A DNA stretch of 5,689 bases from positions 1 through 5,689 of the forward strand of contig JAGZRY010000111.1 of assembly GCA_018381425.1 (NCBI GenBank), given 5' to 3'. Below, one piece after another: positions 1-5,663 of this stretch (position 1 is its first letter; each line of letters opens with the position of its first letter). The position numbers and the translations under genes were made by a program. The notes beneath the pieces are model-generated. The model did not search any database. It was given only the letters and a program-made list of their open reading frames with translations, and was not told the origin of the DNA. Origin of the DNA: Haemophilus parainfluenzae. GTDB taxonomy: Bacteria > Pseudomonadota > Gammaproteobacteria > Enterobacterales > Pasteurellaceae.

Positions 1-588
1 GAAAGTGCGGTCAATTCTGAGGATGAATTTGAACGTGAGCGTTTACTAAGGGAGCATATTAAAGCCCTGAAAAATCACATTGATGACTTGCACCGCAAGG
101 ATTACAGCAATTTGATTGGCATGCGCAGTCCTAATTTTGTCTTGATGTTCATTGCAGTGGAACCCGCTTATATTGAAGCCTTAAAATTAGATCCAAGTCT
201 ATTTAATTATGGCTACGAGAAAAATGTGATTATGGTTTCGCACACGACCCTCATGCCAATTTTACGCACAGTGGCGAATTTATGGCGTATCGAACGCGGC
301 AACGCCGAAGCGAAAGAAATCGCAGAAAAAGCAGGTGAAATTTACAACCAGATTTGCCTGGTGGCAGAACGTTTAAACAAACTGGGGAACACCCTTTCCA
401 CTGTGAGCAATCAATACAACAGCACCGTCACCGCCCTTGTGGGACAACAAGGTTTAGTGGGAAAAGTGGAACGTTTTAAAGACTTGTCAGCGAAAGCTAA
501 CAAGAGCATGCCAAACGTTGAATTACTCAATAATGACGTAGACTTAACGCGCCTATCCCTTATCACTACCGAGAACGGGGTAAAATAA
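1..588 (+). CDS. rmuC: DNA recombination protein RmuC, C-terminal part (5' end outside window)
   Basis: The frame is open from base 1 to the TAA at 586-588, giving 195 codons of a protein that begins upstream of the window. The visible part matches the C-terminal half of RmuC: a basic/acidic helix ([14 protein letters not shown]) leads into the family's conserved stretch with [15 protein letters not shown] and then a [15 protein letters not shown] segment. The rest (about residues 95-180 of the visible part) is predicted to be mostly helical and probably coiled-coil. RmuC is a PD-(D/E)XK-like family protein whose loss raises inversion rates at short inverted repeats in E. coli; the biochemical role is not settled. 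The catalytic core and N-terminal membrane/coiled-coil region lie upstream and cannot be checked here. A TTG at 88 is internal to the gene, not a start. A perfect uptake signal lies in the coding sequence at 3-11, read as Ser-Ala-Val. A hairpin terminator follows 24 bp after the stop. Confidence 0.95.
   Translation, partial: ESAVNSEDEFERERLLREHIKALKNHIDDLHRKDYSNLIGMRSPNFVLMFIAVEPAYIEALKLDPSLFNYGYEKNVIMVSHTTLMPILRTVANLWRIERGNAEAKEIAEKAGEIYNQICLVAERLNKLGNTLSTVSNQYNSTVTALVGQQGLVGKVERFKDLSAKANKSMPNVELLNNDVDLTRLSLITTENGVK
3..11 (+). repeat. DNA uptake signal sequence (AAGTGCGGT)
   Basis: Perfect 9-base Haemophilus-type uptake signal inside rmuC. It has the usual extra A in front and an AT-rich stretch behind (TCAATTCT). 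It is read in frame as part of Glu-Ser-Ala-Val. Such signals are bound during natural transformation in Pasteurellaceae. Confidence 0.9.
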
Positions 589-598
589 AGCATACCTG

Positions 599-627
599 TT
601 GAATTTTTCTTTAAAAGCGGCTATTTT
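599..627 (+). promoter_or_regulatory. Possible sigma-70 promoter for yqhA, overlapping the rmuC terminator
   Basis: TTGAAT (599-604) and TATTTT (622-627) are separated by 17 bases, a good -35/-10 arrangement. The -10 box falls in the loop of the rmuC terminator hairpin. Initiation would be near 634, leaving a leader of about 37 bases before yqhA. The terminator separates yqhA from rmuC, so yqhA needs its own promoter. In such AT-rich DNA a chance match is quite possible. Confidence 0.35.
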
Positions 628-641
628 CTTGCCGCTTTTTT
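613..641 (+). terminator. Rho-independent terminator of rmuC
   Basis: AAAAGCGGC (613-621) pairs perfectly with GCCGCTTTT (631-639). This gives a 9-bp stem with a 9-base loop, and the T-run continues to 641. It starts 24 bases after the rmuC stop codon. Confidence 0.85.
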
Positions 642-670
642 ATTTAAATTTTTTATTTGTGGGGAATTTT

Positions 671-1228
671 ATGGCGACAGAACAAAAAGAAATCACGGAT
701 CCATGTGCAAAATATAACGAACAAACCAGTTTTCTAAGCAAAACAATTTTTGCGAGTCGTTGGCTACAAGTGCCTATTTACTTAGGTTTAATTGTCGTAC
801 AAGGTATCTATGCCTACAAGTTTATGAAAAACTTGTGGTATCTCATCACCAATGTTAATGAAATGGATGCTGACACCATCATGCTCGCCGTACTCAATCT
901 CATTGATGTAGTGATGATTGCGAACTTATTGGTGATGGTGACATTAGGCGGTTATGAGATTTTCGTCTCAAAACTACGCACGAAAAATCATCCGGATCAA
1001 CCTGAATGGATGAGCCATGTGAATGCGACCGTGCTGAAAGTCAAACTTTCTATGTCAATTATCAGTATTTCGTCTATTCACTTATTGCAAACCTTTGTGA
1101 ATGCATCAAAAATTTCTGAAAAAACGATTATGTGGGAAGTGATTATTCATTTTTCTTTCTTGATTTCAGCGATCGCAATGGCTTATACCGATAAAATCTT
1201 ATACAGTACAAGTCATAAAAATCATTAA
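671..1228 (+). CDS. yqhA: YqhA/UPF0114 family inner-membrane protein
   Basis: A 185-residue membrane protein matching E. coli YqhA (164 aa, UPF0114/TIGR00645). Shared landmarks are FASRWL (27-32), the [14 protein letters not shown] segment (87-100), the [11 protein letters not shown] stretch (133-143) and the MWEVIIH segment near 154-160. Four hydrophobic helices are visible at about 32-52, 68-92, 125-143 and 153-172, with a basic His/Lys-rich C-terminus. The function of the family is unknown. I chose ATG at 671 because GGGGAA at 661-666 is a good ribosome-binding site. A longer reading from TTG at 599 would translate through the rmuC terminator and has no ribosome-binding site. Compared with E. 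coli YqhA the protein has about 20 extra N-terminal residues ([20 protein letters not shown]), which are polar and likely cytoplasmic. The gene stands alone between two terminators and converges on hslR. Confidence 0.92.
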   Translation: MATEQKEITDPCAKYNEQTSFLSKTIFASRWLQVPIYLGLIVVQGIYAYKFMKNLWYLITNVNEMDADTIMLAVLNLIDVVMIANLLVMVTLGGYEIFVSKLRTKNHPDQPEWMSHVNATVLKVKLSMSIISISSIHLLQTFVNASKISEKTIMWEVIIHFSFLISAIAMAYTDKILYSTSHKNH

Positions 1229-1233
1229 TACAC

Positions 1234-1267
1234 AAAGTGCGGTCAAAATTGACCGCACTTTTGTTTT
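1234..1267. terminator. Bidirectional terminator built from two opposed uptake signals
   Basis: AAGTGCGGT at 1235-1243 and ACCGCACTT at 1252-1260 form the arms of a 13-bp perfect inverted repeat (1234-1246 with 1249-1261). Steric limits mean the real loop will be about four bases. T-rich DNA (TTTTGTTTT, 1259-1267) follows on the + strand; the tail on the - strand is poorer in T. It lies 5 bp after the yqhA stop and ends just before the hslR stop, so it can end both converging transcripts. Paired uptake signals used as terminators are well known in Haemophilus influenzae. Confidence 0.85.
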
Positions 1268-1663
1268 CTAGAACTCATCTTGGTGTTTAAATTTCAATAA
1301 ATCTCGACGTTCTTTTTTGTTTGGACGACGATCAGGATGTGGCATCGAAAGTGCATTATTTTTTCTTGCCCATGCCATTTCTTCGCGTTTTTTCACACTA
1401 TGTGCCGTTTCTTGGTAAAGTAATTGGGCCTCAGGGGCACCACGGCGTTGATCACTTAAAGCAATCACTTCAATTTCTTTTTCATCACTGCCTTGACGGA
1501 GCTTAATCATAGCGCCAACCTCTACAATTTTACTCACCTTGGCACGTTGACCGTTGTAATGGACTTTGCCCCCTTCAATCATCGCTTTCGCAATGCTACG
1601 GGTTTTATAAAAACGCGCCGCCCAAAGCCATTTATCTAATCGTACTTCGTTATTTTCAGCCAT
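1268..1663 (-). CDS. hslR: Ribosome-associated heat shock protein Hsp15 (S4 domain)
   Basis: A 131-residue protein, nearly the length of E. coli Hsp15 (133 aa) and closely similar throughout. An S4 RNA-binding domain occupies about residues 7-65, starting VRLDKWLWAARFYKTR and including the MIEGGKVHYNGQR turn (28-40). A basic C-terminal tail holds the family-specific MPHPDRRPNKKERRDLLKFKH block (107-127). Hsp15 binds free 50S subunits carrying nascent chains whose translation has aborted and helps recycle them; in E. coli it is heat-induced. The start at 1663 is favoured by AGGAAGAG on the - strand (1666-1673) and by the match to the E. coli N-terminus. A longer reading to 1765 would run through the intergenic region into nudE. 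It diverges from nudE across 64 bp and ends against the shared terminator with yqhA. I see no clear heat-shock sigma-32 promoter (no CCCCAT-type -10 box) in the short upstream region. Confidence 0.96.
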   Translation of the reverse strand: MAENNEVRLDKWLWAARFYKTRSIAKAMIEGGKVHYNGQRAKVSKIVEVGAMIKLRQGSDEKEIEVIALSDQRRGAPEAQLLYQETAHSVKKREEMAWARKNNALSMPHPDRRPNKKERRDLLKFKHQDEF

Positions 1664-1690
1664 AACTCTTCCTATTTCTCTCACTTTGCG

Positions 1691-1696
1691 TATGAT
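1691..1696 (+). promoter_or_regulatory. Possible -10 box for nudE
   Basis: TATGAT matches the -10 consensus at five of six positions and lies 31 bases before the nudE ATG, placing initiation near 1703, upstream of the AGGG ribosome-binding site at 1716-1719. No convincing -35 box sits 16-18 bases upstream, so this is tentative. Confidence 0.3.
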
Positions 1697-1710
1697 GAGC
1701 CAATAACAAG

Positions 1711-1739
1711 ATAATAGGGCTAATATCATGAAAAAACAA
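1711..1739 (-). promoter_or_regulatory. Probable sigma-70 promoter for hslR, overlapping the nudE start
   Basis: On the - strand TTGTTT (1734-1739) is followed after exactly 17 bases by TATTAT (1711-1716). Initiation would be near 1704, giving a leader of about 40 bases that contains the AGGAAGAG ribosome-binding site. The -35 box lies inside the first codons of nudE. The match is good but rests on sequence alone. Confidence 0.4.
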
Positions 1740-2276
1740 CTTCCACACATTCTCTCCCTTTCCACCGTGGCAAAATCCCGTTTGTTTGAAATTCAAGCTG
1801 TCGAACTCAAATTCTCTAATGGCATTGACCGCACTTATGAACGTTTCCGCTCTTTTAATCGCGATTCTGTCATGGCGATTGCAATCGAGGGTGAAGATCT
1901 ACTTCTTATTCGAGAATATGCCGTCGGAACAGAACTATATGAACTCGGCTTTGTAAAAGGCGGGATGGACGCTGGTGAAACGCCCAAACAAAGTGCGAAT
2001 CGTGAGTTACAAGAAGAAGTTGGCTTTGGGGCAAAAAAATGGACATTTTTACGCACAATGAAGATCAATCCACAAATCATGGATCATAAAATGCACGTTT
2101 TACTAGGTGAAGATCTATACCCAAATCAACTGGAAGGGGATGAGCCCGAACCATTAGAAATCGTGCGTTACCCTTTATCTCAACTTGATGCCCTGTTGGT
2201 GAGTGATGAATTTAATGAGGCAAGAAACTTAACCGCACTTTATATCTTACGAGATTATTTAAAAAAACGTAAATAA
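1728..2276 (+). CDS. nudE: ADP compounds hydrolase NudE (Nudix family)
   Basis: A 182-residue Nudix hydrolase, against 186 in E. coli NudE, with which it aligns end to end. The complete Nudix box GX5EX7REUXEEXGU runs from Gly78 to Phe100 (E84, R92, E93, E96, E97 and G99 all present), so the Mg2+-binding catalytic site is intact. Subfamily landmarks are the IREYAVGTELYELGF stretch just before the box (61-75), LEGDEPEP (135-142) and FNEARN (162-167). NudE cleaves ADP-ribose, NADH and diadenosine oligophosphates to AMP plus a phosphorylated product, and is cytoplasmic. The ATG at 1728 is preceded by AGGG eight bases upstream. The gene is divergent from hslR. No clear terminator follows, so some transcripts could run on into the peptide transporter 115 bp downstream. 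Two reverse-orientation uptake signals lie in the coding sequence (1828-1836 and 2232-2240). Confidence 0.95.
   Translation: MKKQLPHILSLSTVAKSRLFEIQAVELKFSNGIDRTYERFRSFNRDSVMAIAIEGEDLLLIREYAVGTELYELGFVKGGMDAGETPKQSANRELQEEVGFGAKKWTFLRTMKINPQIMDHKMHVLLGEDLYPNQLEGDEPEPLEIVRYPLSQLDALLVSDEFNEARNLTALYILRDYLKKRK
1828..1836 (-). repeat. DNA uptake signal sequence (reverse orientation)
   Basis: Perfect ACCGCACTT inside nudE, read in frame as part of Asp-Arg-Thr-Tyr in a part of the protein ahead of the catalytic box. Confidence 0.9.
2232..2240 (-). repeat. DNA uptake signal sequence (reverse orientation)
   Basis: Perfect ACCGCACTT near the 3' end of nudE, encoding Thr-Ala-Leu exactly in frame within NLTALYIL. 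The corresponding E. coli residues are NVSALFLV, so the signal fits a tolerant hydrophobic helix. Confidence 0.9.
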
Positions 2277-2328
2277 ATCGAAGAAATTTAGATGAATTCT
2301 AATCACAAGCGATTAACTTTAAATAAAA

Positions 2329-2367
2329 CTTGAATAATTATTCTTTTTTTGAGAATGTATAGCCGTT
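2329..2367 (+). promoter_or_regulatory. Possible ArgR operator (tandem ARG boxes) upstream of the peptide transporter
   Basis: The E. coli-type ARG box is WNTGAATWWWWATTCANW. At 2331-2344 the sequence reads TGAATAATTATTCT, matching the 14-base core at 13 positions; it contains a perfect 12-base palindrome (2332-2343). Exactly 21 bases further on (box 2350-2367) lies a weaker copy, AGAATGTATAGCCG, with 11 of the 16 specified positions of the 18-base box matching and mainly the left half recognisable. ArgR sites usually come as two 18-base boxes separated by 3 bases, which is the spacing here. An AATAAT hexamer (2333-2338) could be a -10 box inside the first operator, though no good -35 box accompanies it. 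The site ends 24 bases before the transporter ATG. AT-rich background makes chance matching a real risk. Confidence 0.45.
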
Positions 2368-2391
2368 TTTCAAAAATAAATAGGAAAATTT

Positions 2392-4392
2392 ATGTCTCAT
2401 GATAATTTAAAAGAATTGACCTTCCGAGGAATGTTCCTTGGGGCGTTAATTACAGTGATCTTCACTGCATCTAACGTTTATTTGGGTCTTAAAGTGGGGA
2501 TGACGTTTGCATCCTCTATTCCTGCTGCCGTGATCTCTATGGCTGTTTTAAAATTCTTTAAGGATTCCAGTATCTTAGAAAATAACATGGTGCAAACCCA
2601 AGCTTCATCAGCAGGGACCTTATCCTCTGTTATTTTCGTGCTTCCAGGCCTATTAATGATGGGTTACTGGCAAGAATTCCCATTCTGGCAAACCGTGCTT
2701 ATCTGTGCTGCTGGCGGTACATTGGGCGTGCTATTTACCATTCCATTACGTCGTGCGATGGTGGTGAATAGTGACTTACCTTACCCTGAAGGTGTGGCTG
2801 CCGCTGAAATCTTAAAAGCGGGTAACAATAGCGAAAGCGACAGTGGTGTAAAAGATATTGCTTATGGTGGTATTTTTGCAGGAACCGTCGCATTCTTAAC
2901 CAATGCATTACGTGTCATGTCTGATAGCGCGAGTGCATGGTTCTCTAATGGCAAAGCCATTTTCCAATTACCAATGGGCTTCTCACTCGCCTTAGTAGGC
3001 GCCGGTTATTTAATTGGTATCGTGGGCGGTCTTGCGATGTTATTCGGGACATTCATTGCTTGGGGGGTAGCGGTACCTTATTTCACTGCAACAGGCGATA
3101 TGCCAACGGATACCTCTATTGTTAGTTATGCCATGGCTGAATGGAAAACGAAAGTTCGCTTTATCGGTGTAGGTACTATCGGTATCGCAGCGATTTGGAC
3201 ATTATTAATCCTTTTCAAACCAATGATTGAAGGGATGGTTCATTCATTCCGTATGTTAAAAGGCTCACAAACTGAATCAGAACATCGTATTGATATCGAC
3301 TTATCGCCAAAAACCATTATTTATATTTTATTGGCGACTGTCGTGTTAATCGTGATTTCCTTATATCACTTCGTTGCAGCCGCACCAATTTCTGCTGAAC
3401 TTGCCGTGTTATTAGTCGTGGTTTGTACTCTGCTTGCGGTGTTAATTGGCTTCTTCGTCGCAGCGGCATCGGGTTATATGGCGGGATTAGTTGGTTCATC
3501 TTCAAGCCCAATTTCAGGTATCGGGATTATTTCCGTTATCGTAATTTCACTTGTTTTAGTGACCATTGGTAAAAGCAGTGGTTTATTTGAAACAGCGGAC
3601 GGTCAAAAATTCTTAACGGCATTAACCTTGTTTACTGCTTCTATCGTTTTAACCACCGCCACTATTTCAAACGATAACTTACAAGATTTAAAAACGGGTC
3701 TTTTAGTTGAAGCGACCCCTTGGAGACAACAGGTTGCATTAATCATTGGTTGTTTCGTTGGAGCGTTAGTCATTGCACCAGTATTAGAAATTTTATACCA
3801 CGCTTATGGTTTCACCGGTGCATTACCACGTCTAGATATGGACCCTGCACAAGCGCTTTCCGCGCCACAAGCCACTCTTATGACTACTATCTCACAAGGC
3901 ATTTTCACTAACCATTTAGAATGGACTTATATTTTAACTGGTGTAGGTTTGGGTATTGTGTTGATTATTGTGGATGCATTCATGCGTAAAACCAGCGACA
4001 GCCGCTTTGCCCTACCAGTATTAGCAGTGGGGATTGGTATCTACCTTCCACCATCAATCAATATGCCTGTTGTGGTCGGTGCGGTGATGGCATGGTTGCT
4101 CACTCGTCATATTAAAAACTATGCAAAACGTACTAATGATACAGAAGTGGAGAAAAAAGCAGAACGTTTCGGCACACTTTTCGCTGCTGGTTTAATCGTG
4201 GGTGAAAGCTTGATGGGCGTAATCTTAGCCTTCATTATCGCAGCATCTGTCACATCAGGTGGTTCTGAAGATCCATTAGCCCTAGGATTAGAAAATTGGG
4301 ATAATATGGGCGAATTACTTGGTCTTGCCGTATTTATCTTTGGTATCTTGATTTTCGTTTCTCGTGTATTACGCGCGAAAAAATCGAAATAA
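2392..4392 (+). CDS. OPT-family oligopeptide transporter (inner membrane)
   Basis: A 666-residue, strongly hydrophobic protein of the bacterial OPT (oligopeptide transporter) family, proton-coupled carriers of small peptides and, in some branches, metal chelates. Recognisable conserved blocks are: the N-terminal LTFRGMFLGALITVIF helix leading to NVYLGLKVGMTFASSIPAAV (28-47); QASSAGTLSS (70-79); LPYPEGVAAAEILKAG (129-144); GLVGSSSSPISGIGI (365-379); SNDNLQDLKTGLLVEATPWRQQ (426-447), where family members have a DNxQDLKTG core; GIGIYLPPSINMPV (547-560); and AGLIVGESLMGVILA (599-613). These are spaced as in full-length members, with about 15-16 likely membrane helices, so the protein looks intact. 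ATG at 2392 follows AGGA at 2382-2385 with good spacing. The substrate is not shown by the sequence; small peptides are the default guess. A possible ArgR operator lies upstream and a strong terminator follows. No perfect uptake signal occurs in its 2 kb. Confidence 0.93.
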   Translation: MSHDNLKELTFRGMFLGALITVIFTASNVYLGLKVGMTFASSIPAAVISMAVLKFFKDSSILENNMVQTQASSAGTLSSVIFVLPGLLMMGYWQEFPFWQTVLICAAGGTLGVLFTIPLRRAMVVNSDLPYPEGVAAAEILKAGNNSESDSGVKDIAYGGIFAGTVAFLTNALRVMSDSASAWFSNGKAIFQLPMGFSLALVGAGYLIGIVGGLAMLFGTFIAWGVAVPYFTATGDMPTDTSIVSYAMAEWKTKVRFIGVGTIGIAAIWTLLILFKPMIEGMVHSFRMLKGSQTESEHRIDIDLSPKTIIYILLATVVLIVISLYHFVAAAPISAELAVLLVVVCTLLAVLIGFFVAAASGYMAGLVGSSSSPISGIGIISVIVISLVLVTIGKSSGLFETADGQKFLTALTLFTASIVLTTATISNDNLQDLKTGLLVEATPWRQQVALIIGCFVGALVIAPVLEILYHAYGFTGALPRLDMDPAQALSAPQATLMTTISQGIFTNHLEWTYILTGVGLGIVLIIVDAFMRKTSDSRFALPVLAVGIGIYLPPSINMPVVVGAVMAWLLTRHIKNYAKRTNDTEVEKKAERFGTLFAAGLIVGESLMGVILAFIIAASVTSGGSEDPLALGLENWDNMGELLGLAVFIFGILIFVSRVLRAKKSK

Positions 4393-4398
4393 TGGATT

Positions 4399-4429
4399 AA
4401 AATAGGCTGTCCTCGGATAGCCTATTTTT
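4399..4429 (+). terminator. Rho-independent terminator after the peptide transporter
   Basis: AAAATAGGCTGTC (4399-4411) pairs with GGATAGCCTATTTT (arm 4416-4428). The result is a 13-bp stem with one G-T wobble and a four-base CTCG loop, ending in a run of five T (4425-4429). It begins 6 bases after the transporter stop and ends 1 base before the ribosome-binding site of the next gene. Confidence 0.85.
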
Positions 4430-4442
4430 CTAGGAGCTTAAG

Positions 4443-4847
4443 GTGTCAACTCAATCCCCTTATTTGAAATCGATTATTATCTTCCCACTAGTTACGCAGC
4501 TGATAGGCAGTGTTATCGCTTGTGTCGTTTTCGACCTAGACGACTACAGAGAAGGCTATTTCGACTCCGCATTATTTGGTTTCTTTCTGACATTTTGGCC
4601 TCTCACTGTTCCGGCGATAATCAATGCTTACTTTGCCAAATGCCGAGGTTATCTAAGCCATCATTGGAAGAAAATTCTCCTTTTTTCATTTATCATTATT
4701 TTTGTTTATTGGAGTATCGGTAATGTCGTGATCGCACCAAATACGAAATATCTCACTGACCGTATATCCTTCATCTTAGGTGGCTCTGCTATCATGGCAA
4801 TGTATACGACAATTTTCCTCTCCTTGTTATTACCGAAATCAAAGTAG
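4443..4847 (+). CDS. Small membrane protein of unknown function upstream of cysQ
   Basis: I do not recognise this 134-residue protein. It has four hydrophobic helices at about 11-30, 43-65, 78-98 and 107-130. The first loop is acidic (DLDDYREGYFD, 31-41), the second is basic with His and Cys (KCRGYLSHHWKK, 66-77), and the C-terminus is short and basic (PKSK). By the positive-inside rule the basic loop and C-terminus face the cytoplasm, which puts the N-terminus there too. There is no signal peptidase site, enzyme motif or known domain that I can name. GTG at 4443 is the start because TAGGAG (4431-4436) sits six bases upstream; the frame has no ATG until Met118. The next gene, cysQ, begins 9 bases after the stop, which suggests joint transcription. 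It could be a lineage-specific Pasteurellaceae protein. That it is a real gene is supported by the ribosome-binding site, tight spacing and coherent membrane topology. Confidence 0.8.
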   Translation: MSTQSPYLKSIIIFPLVTQLIGSVIACVVFDLDDYREGYFDSALFGFFLTFWPLTVPAIINAYFAKCRGYLSHHWKKILLFSFIIIFVYWSIGNVVIAPNTKYLTDRISFILGGSAIMAMYTTIFLSLLLPKSK

Positions 4848-4856
4848 AGAATAAAT

Positions 4857-5663
4857 ATGCAATTATCTCAATCTCTTCTCGATCAAGTCCGCACGCTTGC
4901 CAATGAATCGGGAAAACATTTGGCTCGTTTTTACCAACAGGATGTGGCAATACAAACCAAATCGGATAACACACCTGTTACAGAGGCGGATTTATTTGTC
5001 AGCCAGTTTTTAATTGAAAAACTAACCGCACTTTTCTCCGATGTTCCTGTTCTTTCAGAGGAAAACTGCAATATCCCCTTTGAACAACGCCAAACTTGGC
5101 AAACCTATTGGCTAATCGATCCCCTTGATGGCACGCAGCAATTTATTGATCGCACGGATCAATTTTCGGTGTTGATTACACTCGTGCAAAACCATCAACC
5201 TGTACTGAGTGTTATCCATTTCCCTATTTTGAATATTACCTATTACGCCATGAAAGACTTTGGAGCATTCAAACAAAGTGAAAAAAAGATAACACGCTTA
5301 CAGCCACGAAAAATCGATCTCACCAAACCGTTAAAAATCGCCGTAGGCGCCACCACCTCACAAGAAAAAGTGCGGTCAATTTTAGCGAAGAATTTGGCAT
5401 GCGAATTTACGGTGGTCGGTTCGAGTAGCTTAAAAAGCGGTTTAGTCGCTGAAGGGGCGGTTGATTGCTATATTCGCCTCGGCAAAACCGGCGAATGGGA
5501 CACTGCAGGCGCTGAAATCTTATTAGCTGAAATCAATGGGGGAATTTTCGATCCACACTTTCAGCCACTCACCTATAACCAGCGTGAAAGTTTAATTAAT
5601 CCAAACTTTGTGATGGTGTCAGATAATACACAAAATTGGGCATCTGTCTTTCAATTTAATTGA
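4857..5663 (+). CDS. cysQ: 3'(2'),5'-bisphosphate nucleotidase CysQ
   Basis: A 268-residue member of the inositol monophosphatase/FIG superfamily, matching E. coli CysQ (246 aa) over most of its length. Metal-site motifs are complete: KSDNTPVTEAD (35-45), SEE (67-69), DPLDGT (88-93) and WDTAGAE (214-220). The GSSSLKSGLVAEG segment (188-200), RLGKTGEW (207-214) and C-terminal RESLINP (243-249) are also family-typical. CysQ hydrolyses 3'-phosphoadenosine 5'-phosphate (PAP) to AMP, and PAPS in some organisms, using Mg2+, in the cytoplasm. PAP arises in sulfate assimilation and from holo-acyl-carrier-protein synthesis. The ATG at 4857 has a weak purine-rich site (AGAGA, 4846-4850) overlapping the stop of the preceding gene, so translational coupling is plausible. 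Extra length relative to E. coli is partly at the C-terminus (about residues 256-268). Two uptake signals lie within it. No terminator is visible before the window ends. Confidence 0.95.
   Translation: MQLSQSLLDQVRTLANESGKHLARFYQQDVAIQTKSDNTPVTEADLFVSQFLIEKLTALFSDVPVLSEENCNIPFEQRQTWQTYWLIDPLDGTQQFIDRTDQFSVLITLVQNHQPVLSVIHFPILNITYYAMKDFGAFKQSEKKITRLQPRKIDLTKPLKIAVGATTSQEKVRSILAKNLACEFTVVGSSSLKSGLVAEGAVDCYIRLGKTGEWDTAGAEILLAEINGGIFDPHFQPLTYNQRESLINPNFVMVSDNTQNWASVFQFN
5025..5033 (-). repeat. DNA uptake signal sequence (reverse orientation)
   Basis: Perfect ACCGCACTT in cysQ, read in frame as Thr-Ala-Leu within KLTALF, the same peptide solution as in nudE. AT-rich sequence flanks it on the expected side. 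Confidence 0.9.
5368..5376 (+). repeat. DNA uptake signal sequence
   Basis: Perfect AAGTGCGGT in cysQ, preceded by AAA and followed by TCAATTTTAG, a good extended match. It is read as Lys-Val-Arg-Ser. Confidence 0.9.

Noticed and set aside
599..670. N-terminal extension of YqhA from TTG at 599.
   Set aside because: It would be translated through the rmuC terminator, lacks a ribosome-binding site and has no counterpart in the family.
1664..1765. N-terminal extension of HslR reaching into nudE.
   Set aside because: It covers the divergent promoter region and nudE codons. The Hsp15 family starts at the Met encoded at 1663, which has a good ribosome-binding site.
1991..1999. AAGTGCGAA in nudE as an uptake signal.
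   Set aside because: Two mismatches in the core; not counted.
1835..2080. Open frame on the - strand inside nudE.
   Set aside because: It is antisense to an intact conserved Nudix gene, with no recognisable protein features; a shadow frame.
2305..2313. ACAAGCGAT, one base from the Actinobacillus-type uptake signal ACAAGCGGT.
   Set aside because: A single imperfect copy among seven perfect Haemophilus-type signals; most likely chance.
2288..2315. Two short inverted repeats (TTAGA/TCTAA and TAATC/GATTA) after nudE.
   Set aside because: Both are 5-bp AT-rich stems without a T-run, and they overlap each other; this is expected by chance in such DNA.
2332..2350. GAATAATTATTC followed by seven T as a rho-independent terminator of nudE.
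   Set aside because: Once a four-base loop is allowed, the stem is only four AT-rich pairs, too weak. The match to an ARG box explains the palindrome better, though a minor terminating role cannot be excluded.
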